From contig JADNRY010000054.1 in the NCBI GenBank assembly GCA_015501585.1, positions 62,001 through 126,000 of the forward strand: 64,000 bases of DNA, in the 5' to 3' direction. Numbering within the stretch: the stretch's first letter is position 1; each line of letters starts with the position of its first letter. This stretch comes from Rhodocollybia butyracea. Lineage: Eukaryota > Basidiomycota > Agaricomycetes > Agaricales > Omphalotaceae. Positions 11,320 to 21,850 of this stretch are shown here, piece after piece. Below the pieces are notes generated by a model. It ran no database searches, was not told the DNA's origin, and saw nothing but the letters and a program-made list of their open reading frames with translations. The position numbers and the translations under genes were made by a program.

Positions 11320-13358
11320 TTACTTCTTCTTGGCAGCCTTCTCGGCAGACTTTGTCACTGTAAGAAAAAAGGTCGTAAGCAAAAAAGAAGAAAAACAAGG
11401 GCGGCCACTTTACCTTTTCCACCAGACTTGTCGGTCTTGTCAACGGACTTGATGATACCGACAGCGACGGTCTGCCTCATGTCACGGACAGCGAAACGAC
11501 CAAGAGGGGGGTACTCATTGTAGGATTCAACACACTATGGGGATAATTAGTTATTGCAACACTGGTATACTGGATCATCACACGAACCATCGGCTTGGAA
11601 GGAATGAGCTTGACAATGCATGCATCACCAGACTTGACGAATTTGGGGCTAGCCTCGATGGACTTTCCAGTTCGTCGGTCAATCTTCTCAATGAGCTCGG
11701 CGAATTTACAGGCAATGTGGGCGGTGTGGCAATCAAGGACAGGTGCGTAACCGGCACCAATTTGACCGGGGTGGTTGAGGACGATGACCTGGGCATTGAA
11801 GGAAGCAGCCTCCTTGGCGGGGTCGTTCTTGGAGTCGGAGGCGACGTTACCACGACGAATATCCTTGACAGAGACGTTCCTAGTGATACAGATGAGCATC
11901 GCAAGACGCATAGGTTAAAATTAATCTCACTTGACGTTGAAACCGACGTTGTCACCAGGGGTACCCTGCTCGAGCTGTTCGTGGTGCATTTCGACAGACT
12001 TGACTTCAGTGGTCACGTTTGATGGAGCAAAGGTGACAACCATTCCAGCCTTGATGATACCAGTCTCAACACGACCGACGGGCACAGTACCGATACCACC
12101 GATTTTGTAGACATCCTGGAGAGGAAGACGGAGAGGTTTGTCGGAAGGACGAACTGGGGGCTCGATGGCGTCGATGGCGTCAAGAAGGGTTTTGCCCTTG
12201 ACAACACCAGCCTTGGTCTCCCTGGACCAGCCCTTGTACCATGGCATGTTGGCGGATTCCTCCAACATGTTGTCACCGTGCCATCCTGAGATGGGCACGA
12301 AGGCGACAGCCTTGGGGTTGTAGCCAACCTTTTTGATGAAGGTGGAGGTTTCCTTGATAATTTCATTGAATCGGTCCTCGCTCCACTAAAATAAAATAAG
12401 TACAATGGGCAGACTGAAATATCGGTACGTACTTTGGTGGTGTCCATCTTGTTGACGGCAACGATGAGCTGACGCACACCGAGAGTGAAAGCAAGCAGAG
12501 CGTGCTCACGAGTCTGGCCATCTTTGGAGATACCAGCCTCGAACTCACCAGTACCACCGGCAATGATGAGAACAGCACAATCGGCCTGGGAGGTACCAGT
12601 AATCATGTTCTTGATAAAGTCACGGTGTCCAGGAGCGTCAATGACCTTTGAAAGATTCAATTAGCTGATAAGATCGATAAGCGAAAATTGTAGCGCGTAC
12701 GGTGACCACGAATTTAGGAGTCTCGAACTTCCAGAGGGCGATATCAATGGTGATACCACGCTCACGCTCAGCCTTTAGCTTGTCCAAAACCCAGGCTACA
12801 AAATAGATTAAAGACATCCCGGGTTGACTGTAAAAAAGCGTACCATATTTGAATGAACCTTTGCCGAGCTCAGCAGCTTCCTTCTCGAACTTTTCAATTG
12901 TACGTTTGTCGATACCACCACATTTGTAGATCAAGTGTCCAGTGGTGGTGGACTTGCCGGAGTCGACGTGACCGATGACTGGAAAGTGGTCACGATGACT
13001 TTTCGACTAGATACCCAAACAGGAAATACGTACCCACGACGTTAACGTGCTAAATAAATTTACATGCTTAGCCTCGTTGATAGTAGCAAGAGAGACAGAT
13101 AAAATACTCACCGACTATATGATACCAAGCAGAAGATGCAAATACGGAAGACCAAACCAGACCAACGATGATTTGATGATTCGTGGATGGTCAGCACGAT
13201 GGTTCGACGATTTAGAAACATTGATAACAACGATTGAGGCGAGGACGAAGCAGATAAGGCGATCATTGGTTGGAGAGAAAGAAAAAATGCCAGCGTAGAT
13301 CAGAAAAAAAAAAGTCATCGCAGCAGAGCCTGATAAAACGTACCTTCTCTTTACCCAT
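11320..13358 (-). CDS. TEF1: Translation elongation factor EF-1alpha
   Basis: This GTPase delivers aminoacyl-tRNA to the ribosome. Ten exons on the minus strand give 460 residues, the length usual in fungi: 13344-13358, 13112-13114, 13034-13049, 12844-12978, 12701-12795, 12433-12645, 11931-12385, 11588-11879, 11414-11534 and 11320-11357. G-domain motifs are [17 protein letters not shown] and NKMD. The C-terminus ends in the typical Lys-rich SAEKAAKKK. The first coding exon holds only MGKEK. A 3-nt exon (TCG, Ser) flanked by ATAG and GTGAGT is needed to give the expected sixth residue before [18 protein letters not shown]-like element sits at 13677-13684, implying a leader of roughly 300 bp that may itself contain introns. 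Without the microexon the frame still holds, one residue shorter. Confidence 0.96.
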
Positions 13359-14098
13359 TGTCTGAGGAGAAAAACCATCGTTTAGAACAATCGATGTCGA
13401 TGAATCTGGGTAACTTACTCGTTATCTGTAAAAATGAAAAAAGTAGGTTAGCATCTGAAGATCACACAGGCCGATTAAAAATTTTCAAGGCAAGAAAAAA
13501 AACGACACCCGGGCAGCGATGAGAGTTTTACTGATGAGAGCAAACGAGCGCACGCCATCTAGGATGATCCAAGCGATCAACGGGATACAAACTCACTTTT
13601 TTAGATGAAGGATAGAGGTGAGGTGGTGGTGAGGAGAAAAGATGGACAGGAACCAAGTGTTGGAACAAATTCTTTGTTTTTATACCCGGCTATCGATTTG
13701 ATCTGGATCGATGAAAAAAATTTCTAATCAATTCTTTTCGGCGCCGGCAGGATACCGGAGTATCGCCACCGGACTTCCATACTCATAAGTTGCTGATATG
13801 ACTTGCGCATACTTGGTTTGCTGTTATGACATCCACATACTTGGTTGTGAATTGGTCCAATGAGATTGGGTCTTGTGCTACAGTCTACGTTACTCCTATC
13901 GATGACAAGGATGGTTGCTACAATTACCGTTGGGATCTGAGGAATATCTGGATAAATAGCTGCATTAAGTAAAATTACAACGTGGTTGTACGAAGGGAAG
14001 AAGGTTGCAGTGAGTTCATATCGATGAGCATGAAAGCAGATGAGGTCAGCAGGGAGGCTTGCTTCAGGATTTAGGATGTTGGGTATTGAATCGGCGGA
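13359..14098. other. EF-1alpha leader/promoter and 3' flank of the kinase gene
   Basis: Both neighbouring genes are on the minus strand. The part next to 13358 is probably 5' UTR of EF-1alpha. The rest holds its promoter and the 3' UTR of the kinase gene. No open frame of note. Confidence 0.5.
13677..13684 (-). promoter_or_regulatory. TATA box of EF-1alpha
   Basis: TATAAAAA on the minus strand, about 320 bp upstream of the EF-1alpha start. It is the only clear TATA-type element in that upstream region. Confidence 0.5.
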
Positions 14099-15942
14099 TT
14101 ATGGGTGAGTGCCATTTCCGCCGGACAGGAACCGGGATTGAAGGATTTTTTCAAAAGACGGGCGTGCACTGACTTCCACGCGTAGACAACTCCGCACCAA
14201 AGCTGCAGCGTCTCCAAGTGCACCACCTCCGTCCGTTTCCTCCCCTTCTAATTCTTTGTCATCGGCACAACGCTCATCTAGAGCAATAGAGGCGTTTGCG
14301 AAAGGCGACTCCAAGCCAGCTTGAGCTTCTTCCGCCGTCATGAAAGGACACTCACCAACGAGCAAGACATAGGCTACTACGCCGAACGCCCACACGTCTT
14401 GCTCTTTGCCTTGGTAGCGTTCACCGCGTAAAATTTCTGGCCCCGCGTAATCAAGACTGAGATAGGAGGTCAACCAAGTGCCTACAAGAAAGGCTTATAT
14501 ACGTACGTGCCACTGAAGGAGTCCCAACCGTTCTTCTTTATCAGACCGGAGCTTCCAAAGTCTATTAAAATACACTTCTCATGAGGACCCAGAACAACGT
14601 TTTCATCCTTGACATCACGATGCACTATCGATGGGTTCAGCAGAATACCCGACTATCGTGATCAGCATCTTACCAATGCCATGTGAGTGAAGGAAGCACA
14701 ACGCGTCTGCTATCTGGCCAAGATAAGTGCGAACCGCATCTGGAGGAAGTCCATGCGGATAACTCTCCACCAAGTCAAATAGATCTGAAGGTGAACTTTC
14801 TGCGCCTGGCTGATGTTCTGGGATAGTTGAAGGGAGGACGAGATAATAATAGTGATTATCCTCAAAGAAATCAAGGAGTGGGCAGATATTTGGATGACCC
14901 TTAACAACTTTTCCATCTAACCAATCGTCCGGATCTACAGCACCGCTAGAAGATCGCAAAGGATCCCAAGGCCGGCGTACCGGTAAAACATACGAGGTAT
15001 TCGAGATTGCAGACATAACATAGATCTCTATGGGAATCGTGCCATACTTGGGGTGTTTTTTCCAACAATCGGCGAGGATACGGGATTTGATTATTTGTTT
15101 CATCACCAAGGGGGGCTAATGGGATAAAGTTGAACAAGGATAGGAGAACATCAGGAGACAGATATCCTTACACCCAACGATCCATCTTCACATTTCTCTC
15201 TAGCCTTTTTGACCAACCCATAAGCTCCACGACCGATCTCGCCTTCAATCTCGAATTCAGAGATGTTCCGATTTCCAAGAAAGGATTGTTGGTTTGGCGA
15301 AGGGGCTCGCGTTGACGCGACACTAACAAAGCTATTGTTACTGTTTGCCCGCTGAAGAGCCGTTAGGTAATTTGGTTCAAAGTCAGGTTGTGTTGGTGTG
15401 TCCCTTGGAATAATCATTACGCGCCCGGCTACAAGTGAAACTCTCTGCTGTGAAGAGCGTCGTCTAGGACGGGGAGTTGAGGAAGTCCGTGAGATAACTG
15501 GTTTTGGGGAAGAAGAGGAAGGGGCAGGGCTGTGAATTATTGGGGAAGAAGATCGTGACTGGGTGGGGGACATAAAAAAGGGCTCCGAAGCCAAACCAGG
15601 TGATAAAAGGGTAGGAGTTGTTAATATCGGCGTCACGTTTGTAACTGGCCGCATTACGGCGCCGTGAGGAGAAAGCTTCCGAGGTTTATCCTCTTCATCG
15701 CTGTGTAGGTCAAAGGCCAATCGATAATCTTCTTTCTCGATTTTCGGTGTTGTCGTACTTTTTATCAGAGAGTTTTCATCGTCGTTTTCGCCCCATTCAA
15801 ATCCTCGGCCAATGGAAGTAACTCCCCAGCTTGACACACTACTAGCACTGCTAGTAGAGCGGTATAATTTTGGTCCAATCTGTGGTGCTGTCCAGTCGTC
15901 GTTGTCAAAGGCCAAGTCACCAAATTGTGGCACAGAGAACAT
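14099..15942 (-). CDS. Ser/Thr protein kinase of the PAS-kinase (PSK) type, no PAS domain seen
   Basis: Four exons (15172-15942, 14674-15115, 14507-14624, 14099-14456) give 562 residues. The first 230 or so are Ser/Pro-rich and disordered. The kinase domain follows: glycine loop GRGAYGLV, Lys in VMKQIIK, VHRDVKDEN catalytic loop, LIDFGSSG magnesium loop, GPE in place of APE, and DVWAFGVVAYVLLVGECPF. The segment CWKKHPKYGTIPIEIYVMSAI, with the long insert before GHPNICPLLDFFEDNHYYYLV, is close to yeast Psk1/Psk2, which sense nutrients and regulate sugar use and translation. I see no PAS sensor domain in the N-terminal half, whereas yeast Psk1/2 have one. Upstream exons could have been missed. 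Confidence 0.85.
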
Positions 15943-16960
15943 GAACTTTTTCCTCTCTTCGAGGTATGACAGAGAGAAAGAAAGTTAAACAATGGAGCTT
16001 CCGTGAATTCCGCCTTCCAAAAATATCTGCACGTGCGCGGTCGAGAGAATCGGTCCGGAGCAAAACTGTCCAATTGATGTACCTCAGTCCTTTTACTTTT
16101 GCAAAGGCGGAATGGAACTCGAACACGGATCCAGGTATTTTAATAGTCATGTACGGAACTTCATTTCGTTCTTGCAGCGCCAGAACGAAGTCAGATAACT
16201 AGGGCAACTACTAGTACGAATTGCATTCATCGAGCGGAAAACTAGTGGGGAACTATGGAACTATGTATGTACTGTATAACGCTAGTTGGTGGAGTCAAGG
16301 TGAGCAACACAAGGCAATACAGTGAGTCGGGATGGTTAGTCTAATTAGATATTGCTATGCTACAAATGAATATCATTTATCCTATTCGCGATGTCGAATA
16401 CGATGATATTCGCATGTCGAAAACCTTGGGGAGTATAGCTCATCCAGTCTATTCACTCACTGACGAACGTGGGTTCAGTGGAAAGTGAGTGGTTTTGGGT
16501 GGAGGATTTTGGGAGTGGGAACGAGGGTTTTGACCTACTGGATTACATAAATCGGGTGGTTGCACTGATAATAATTATTTTCCAAAAATCCTGTCTCAGA
16601 AATATCACACACGAATATTTGCCTAAGACCTGGTACTGAGTTGAAGGGGAGCCTTTTGGGCCAGCGAAAGGTCAATGGGGAGATACCGCTCGTGTTTGTT
16701 GATTCGCAGTCCTGCGTCCAAGACATCTAAACAAGATATAAAACAAGTGGAGATATCGAGCAGAACGGCAGAACAGTTTTGTACACTTGCAAAGGTCTTG
16801 GCAAATCTATAGTTACTTCAAGAGTCTTGGGTCAATGAAATGTAAGCGCCCATATCGGGTAGACCGCTTCCAAATTTGGACGTGAGCTCGGCCACTCGGC
16901 ATCCACCTCCGGACTTGAGATCACAATTTTCTGCTCGTCGACAAAAACGCCAGCCAACCG
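15943..16960. other. Divergent intergenic region upstream of the kinase and eL32 genes
   Basis: About 1 kb with short, unconvincing open frames only. It should carry the promoters of both genes. The first noncoding exon of eL32 ends at 16960. Confidence 0.45.
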
Positions 16961-17152
16961 GTGAGTACAGAAAATGCCTCGTATACTGTCTGGAAATGTT
17001 GCCAGTGCTGTTGAGAATCGCTCAAATCGTCAAATTTGCGAAATCTTGTCGTAAAATGGTTGGATTGGGATAAAAAGTTGGGATGACGATCTGGAGCTTT
17101 GGCTGAATATCGAATGATTGTTGTTCTTACGCCTTTTTCTCTACTTTCATAG
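16961..17152 (+). other. Probable 5' UTR intron of the eL32 gene
   Basis: A GTGAGT donor at 16961 and a TTTCATAG acceptor ending at 17152 stand 6 nt before the ATG. Leader introns are common in fungal ribosomal protein genes. Not proven without transcripts. Confidence 0.5.
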
Positions 17153-17158
17153 ACCGCA

Positions 17159-17702
17159 ATGGCCATCAAGATTCCTATCGTCAAGAAGCGCACCAAACAT
17201 TTCAAGTTTGTACTTGCTGGAGTTGCACATTTCGCTTTCTTACTGTTCATGCTACAGGCGCCACCAGTCTGACCGCTACCACGGCGTGAAGGAGGCATGG
17301 AGAAAACCCAAGGGTATTGATAACAGGGTTAGGCGTCGCTTCAAGGGCCAAACGCCCATGCCCAAGGTGCGTCTTAGAATTTACCGTCTTTAATCAGTAA
17401 TTTGATGTTATTTTCTATCAGATTGGTTATGGCAGCAACCAGAAGACGAGGCATCTCCTTCCAAACGGACTGAAGAAGTTCCTGGTCAGCAACGTGAGGG
17501 AACTCGAACTTCTTCTCATGCACAACAAAAGCTACGCCGCTGAGATTGCCCACAACGTCAGCAGCCGCAACCGCATAACGATACTGGAACGGTACGTGCC
17601 GCAGCTTTCTGTTTTACATCTCAAATTCATTGTCTATCTAGAGCCAAAGTCCTTGGTGTCAAGGTGACAAATTCCGCAGCTCGTTTACGGTCAGAGGAGT
17701 AG
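17159..17702 (+). CDS. RPL32: 60S ribosomal protein eL32
   Basis: Structural protein of the large ribosomal subunit. Four exons (17159-17205, 17258-17366, 17422-17591, 17642-17702) give 128 residues, the family length. The sequence runs [21 protein letters not shown], then [33 protein letters not shown], and ends [13 protein letters not shown], a near-complete match to the known fungal protein. All introns fall in the coding frame with good consensus. Confidence 0.97.
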
Positions 17703-17922
17703 AGTACTGGTACTTGCTTTATCGATTTTTTCAATGTATATCCGATACATATGCATCCATGAACATGCAACATGCTCCGCTTCTGTTGAATCTTTATCAA
17801 GTCCCGTGCATCCTGTGAAAATGATCAGAAGCTTCAACTGTTACTGCCACTCTTTCATGTCTCGAGCAAAGCAAGAATCGTTATTCCATCTGGATACGTA
17901 GATCGCTGATAATTCATCTCAG

Positions 17923-19186
17923 GCGGCAAGATGTACGGCTGGCCTCTCATGCTGGAAGCTGGTACACTGACGACGGTAATGCGAGCTCTTCATCTGTTTC
18001 TTCATCTCACGGCTATCTAGGCGATCAATTGGCTGCAGAGCTTTCTGGATGGCTGGATAAAGTTGAAAGAATAGATAACCCATATCCCATCATAGGATGT
18101 AAAGCAGTGATTGCACCGTTTGTTTCCCTCCTCCCTGAAGAATCATCACTAGACCGATTTCCTCCTTCAGACATGCAGGGTACTCATATTCTGGTCCTGC
18201 TGCTGCATGGGCCTATAAGAGTATAGATACCTCTGGAATGTGAGTCCACCAGTCATACACAGACGACGATTCTGATATCATCTTCTAGCAAACGCGTATT
18301 CATTCTTGGACCGTCGCATCACCTGTATCTCGACGGATGTGCGTTATCTGGCTGCAAAGAATATGCAACTCCAGTCGGTAATCTTCCGCTTGACCTCGAA
18401 AGTGTGTGCTCTTTCCGCAGTGACCCTAGAATGTAATCGTTAACCCATGGCAGCTATTAAGGAATTACGAGACACAGGCAAGTTTGATAGCCTCGAAATA
18501 GATGACGATGAAGCGGAACACAGTCTCGAGATGCATCTGCCTTATGTTAGGACTATCTTCAAAGGGTGGGCGTAATCTCAGTTGCTCAATGAATGCGACT
18601 GACAATGAGGCTAGAATGGACATCTCCATCGTACCTATAATGGTCGGAGCAATTTCGCGACAATCGGAAGTTGCCTACGGCCAGCTGCTGGCGCCCTATC
18701 TGGCTAGCGAAGACACGTTCTGCGTTGTATCGAGTGATTTCTGCCATTGGTGAGACGGCTTTATAGTGGTTGAACGATGTGCTTATTTAACACAGGGGGA
18801 CCCGGTTTTCATATACCTACTACTATCCGGAACCCAAGCCCAGCAACGAATCAGGCATACGCCTGTCTCAGTCGGTCGCGCCTTCGGATTCCCATCCAAT
18901 CCACGAGTCCATCTCGAGACTCGACCATGAAGCGATGGACATCTTGACTCTTCCTCCCTCTATCGCGTCTACGGCGCATGCAGAATTTGCCAAATATCTG
19001 TCAAAGACGAAGAACACGATATGCGGTCGGCATCCGATTGGTGTGCTTCTTGGTGCTTTAACAGCGCTCGAAGAGAGTAATGAAGTTCATCCGACTATCG
19101 AGTGGGTGCGTTATGAACAGAGTAGTCCTTGCAAAACTATCAGAGATTCTAGTGTTAGCTATGCCAGTGCTTGGGTCAAGTTTTAG
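17923..19186 (+). CDS. MEMO-family protein (Mho1-like)
   Basis: MEMO proteins are metal-binding, dioxygenase-fold proteins linked to cell motility and redox signalling in animals; yeast has Mho1. Seven exons were traced: 17923-17975, 18021-18117, 18171-18239, 18289-18401, 18454-18565, 18615-18749 and 18796-19186. Visible signatures are SHAGSWYTDDG, HAGYSYSGPAAAWAY, FILGPSHHLYLDGCALS, EHSLEMHLPY, VSSDFCHWG and RHPIGVLL; these contain the conserved His and Cys cluster. The start is uncertain. The first exon shown opens inside a codon, and an ATG split by an intron (AT at 17858-17859, donor GTCTCG, acceptor ending at 17922) would give about 323 residues. A 3' fragment of this gene is repeated at about 25232-25480. 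Confidence 0.9.
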
Positions 19187-19294
19187 ATGAAGGGATGTGT
19201 TCAGATCTAGGGTAGATTTGTATTGTACCAAGGCGTCTGGATGAACACTGATGAACATTGAAGATCAAGCCTTAGCATCCCTTAGCCTCCCTTT

Positions 19295-19302
19295 AGCCTG
19301 AT
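19295..19302. repeat. Target-site duplication, left copy
   Basis: AGCCTGAT directly precedes the transposon and is repeated exactly at 20108-20115. The unoccupied equivalent upstream of esterase copy 4 (near 25560) reads TTAGCCTGATACCCTCTG with a single copy. Confidence 0.85.
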
Positions 19303-20107
19303 TAGTCTCGTGATACCATCCGTTTCCGGTGAAACCCATAAATGGGTAGTACCCCGTCAACGTCTGGGCTTTTCCACGGTCGATTTGGCAGGGCGTTGCT
19401 TTCCGTGCGCATCGGACTCTCAGTTACCGTGTGGGAAACTTCGTTTGAGCTATCGCTGCAGTGATATCAGTGCAATAGCTTATAGTTTTCAAGTACATAA
19501 AATAGCTATTATCTACTTTCAACGAAACATGTTAAACTAGCAGGCCATTAAATGCTTTTAAAAAGTATCTTGAGTCAAGCAAGTGGGATTCAACTACCTT
19601 ATTAAAGGCAGCAAGCCTCTGCAGGTATGCTTGCTTGGGGTGTCTGTGATGGACCAGTAGCCTCTGGACTTGCCTTCAACTTGCCTGAGTGCTTGAGTCT
19701 TTGTTGAGTCTGCACCACTGCAGTATGACTTGCAAAGTAGCTTTACTTTATTTCAACTTGGATGCCTCACAGAAGCAGCTATGAAGTGCATTTCATTCTA
19801 TGGCTCTCAGGGAGTTTATTTAATATCGTTCATTGCGTACTTGAAAACTACAAGAAACTAACAAGCTATTGCACTGATATCACTGCAGCGATAGCTCAAA
19901 CGAAGTTTCCCACACGGTAACTGAGAGTCCGATGCGCACGGAAAGCAACGCCCTGCCAAATCGACCGTGGAAAAGCCCAGACGTTGACGGGGTACTACCC
20001 ATTTATGGGTTTCACCGGAAACGGATGGTATCACGAGACTAAGCCCAGACGTTGACGGGTACTACCCATTTATGGTTTCACCGGAAACGGATGGTATCAC
20101 GAGACTA
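19303..20107. mobile_element. Non-autonomous hAT-like foldback/MITE element
   Basis: An 805-bp element begins TAGTCTCGTGATACC and ends with its inverse complement. The terminal inverted repeats are nearly perfect and about 180-200 bp long (left 19303 to about 19500, right about 19845-20107). Exact 8-bp direct repeats flank it. An 8-bp target-site duplication and a TIR starting TAG fit the hAT superfamily. The unique centre (about 19500-19845) has no transposase frame. The right end carries an extra tandem copy of its last 68 bp or so. It lies between the MEMO gene and esterase copy 1, its right end 64 bp before the TATA box of that copy. Confidence 0.85.
20041..20107. repeat. Tandem duplication of the transposon terminus
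   Basis: The final segment (AAGCCCAGACGTTGACGG to CACGAGACTA) repeats the one directly before it, at about 19974-20040. The second copy has one G fewer in each of two G runs. It may reflect imprecise transposition or replication slippage. Confidence 0.75.
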
Positions 20108-20115
20108 AGCCTGAT
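20108..20115. repeat. Target-site duplication, right copy
   Basis: AGCCTGAT, identical to 19295-19302. Confidence 0.85.
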
Positions 20116-20171
20116 ACCCTCTGATCTACTCCCTTTTCCGTCTTCGCCGGCCAAACTCAGATGCCTGTTTC

Positions 20172-20180
20172 ATATAAAAG
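20172..20180 (+). promoter_or_regulatory. TATA box, esterase copy 1
   Basis: ATATAAAAG, 54 bp before the ATG and conserved in all four copies. A TTCGCCGG motif lies at 20143-20150. Confidence 0.7.
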
Positions 20181-20233
20181 ATACAGTTTTCAAGGACTTC
20201 GTTTTTCTTTTCACCCAGTTAGCACCCACAACA

Positions 20234-21554
20234 ATGTCTGTGAGTACGATACCCAACTCAAACAACCATCGCATCCCTCGATAATCTCAAAACTCGACCC
20301 CGAATACGTTACTTTCCATGAGAAATATATCCAGAACATGACTCCTCGGGACCAGCTCCCATGGGACCCTATCCCAATGCGAATGTCGATTCCACTAGGT
20401 AAGAAACCACTCGATGTAGGGAAGATCGAGGAATTCGAGTTGAAGGGGGGAGGACATCGAAAAATGATGAGAGCGTATACACCTATTGGAGAACCTCTGA
20501 AAACAAGCTGGCCAGTTTTAATATATTTTCACGGAGGTGGGAGGCCAACGTTTTTGCTTAATGTTGAGGTCTTAACTCGAACAAGGAGGATGGACATTAG
20601 GAGGACTCGACAACGAGCAGTCGATCATCACGAATTTTTGCATGGGTAGGGAGGGAAGTGTTCACTGAGTATATCGACTGACGCAATTCGTATTTGAGGT
20701 GCAAGATGTGTTGTGTTATCGGTTGACTATCGATTAGCACCAGAGAACAAATTTCCCGCGGCGGTCGATGACGCTGTAGAGGCACTACAGTGGGTTCTCA
20801 TGGAAGGAAATAATCTTCTCAATGCCGATACATCCAAGATAGCAGTCAGTGGTCTTTCTGCGCAAGTACCACTACTCTATTTCCCAACCTGAGTCTCATA
20901 TAATCTTACTGAAAACAGTGGAGGAAATATTGCAGCAGCTCTCGCCCTTAAATCAGCTGAGGAGAGCTTCACCCCTCTTCTCCCCTGCCCCACTAGCACT
21001 ACAACTCTTATTTGTGCCTTCTTTGGACCAAACCGCCTCTGCCGCCCCTGGGGGACGCTGGGAATCCAACAAACATGCTCCGTTCTTAACACCCTCCCTA
21101 GAGGCTTGATTCAAAGACATGTATTTCCTCACTGAGAAAGACTGGTTAAAATGGGAAGCATCCCCACTTTTGGCTCCCAGGGATTTATTAGTGAAGGCTC
21201 CGAAGACTTGGATTGGGGCTGGGGAGCTGGATATTCTTTGTAATGAAGCTGAGGCATATGCGGAGCGACTGAGAGAGTGTGGTGTGGATGCTGAGTGTGT
21301 GGTTTATAAGGGAGGAACCCATGTAAATTTTATGATCGACGGTACGTGTTATGAGACTTGTGAGGAATAAAATACTAATCAAGTTTGTAACGAAATTCCT
21401 TCTGGATGAAAAGAGTAAGTATTACCTTATACCTAATTCTGGGAAATATGACACTGACCCATTATTGAATGACTATAGCATGATGAAAAGTGGCGAGAAA
21501 GGAATTGCTGATGCAGTGGAAGTCTTAGCAAAAGCATTTGGTACCGCCGACTGA
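20234..21554 (+). pseudogene. Esterase array copy 1, HSL-type alpha/beta-hydrolase, decayed
   Basis: It has the same exon plan as copies 2-4: exons 20234-20536, 20586-20645, 20699-20861 and 20919 onward. Hallmarks remain: HGG oxyanion-hole region, DYRLAPE, GLSA/GGN split by an intron, GELDIL (Asp) and GGTH (His). Three lesions separate it from the others. Near 20250-20263 it lacks 4 nt relative to copy 2, shifting the frame after codon 5. Near 20985 a C run has one extra base. At 21104-21109 the Trp codon of the [11 protein letters not shown] segment has become TGA. The nonsense change cannot be explained by a homopolymer miscall. This is also the copy with a transposon just upstream of its promoter. 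Function was probably carboxylic-ester hydrolysis. Confidence 0.75.
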
Positions 21555-21782
21555 CTGACCGTGATGCAATTGTAAGAATAATGAGTATGTGAACGGTGAT
21601 TACTAGAAGAACAATCAAATGGCATGAAAATCTTAATCCTTTCAGACTGCCCCGTTGGTAGTTTTGTGTCGCAGAGCAGCGAGTTGTTAGCCTTCGGATA
21701 TCCTCTGATCTCCTCTGATACTTTTCCCACTCGTTTCCTCAACATGGCCGATCTTCGCCGGCAAAATTCTGATGAATGTTTC

Positions 21783-21791
21783 ATATAAAAG
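21783..21791 (+). promoter_or_regulatory. TATA box, esterase copy 2
   Basis: ATATAAAAG, 60 bp before the ATG. A TTCGCCGG motif lies at about 21754-21761. Confidence 0.7.
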
Positions 21792-21850
21792 ATACATCTT
21801 TCAGGGACTTTGTTTTCCTTCCTTGCACCCAGTTTCAGGCACACACAACA

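Noticed and set aside
11537..12022. 161-codon plus-strand frame
   Set aside because: Antisense shadow of the EF-1alpha exons, a result of strong codon bias.
18935..19186. Separate small gene at the end of the MEMO locus
   Set aside because: It is simply the last MEMO exon in frame.
19303..20107. Foldback element as a CRISPR array or a protein-coding transposon
   Set aside because: Repeats are two inverted termini, not regularly spaced direct repeats, and there is no transposase frame.
20597..20785. Minus-strand frames recurring in each esterase copy
   Set aside because: Antisense shadows that repeat because the genes repeat.
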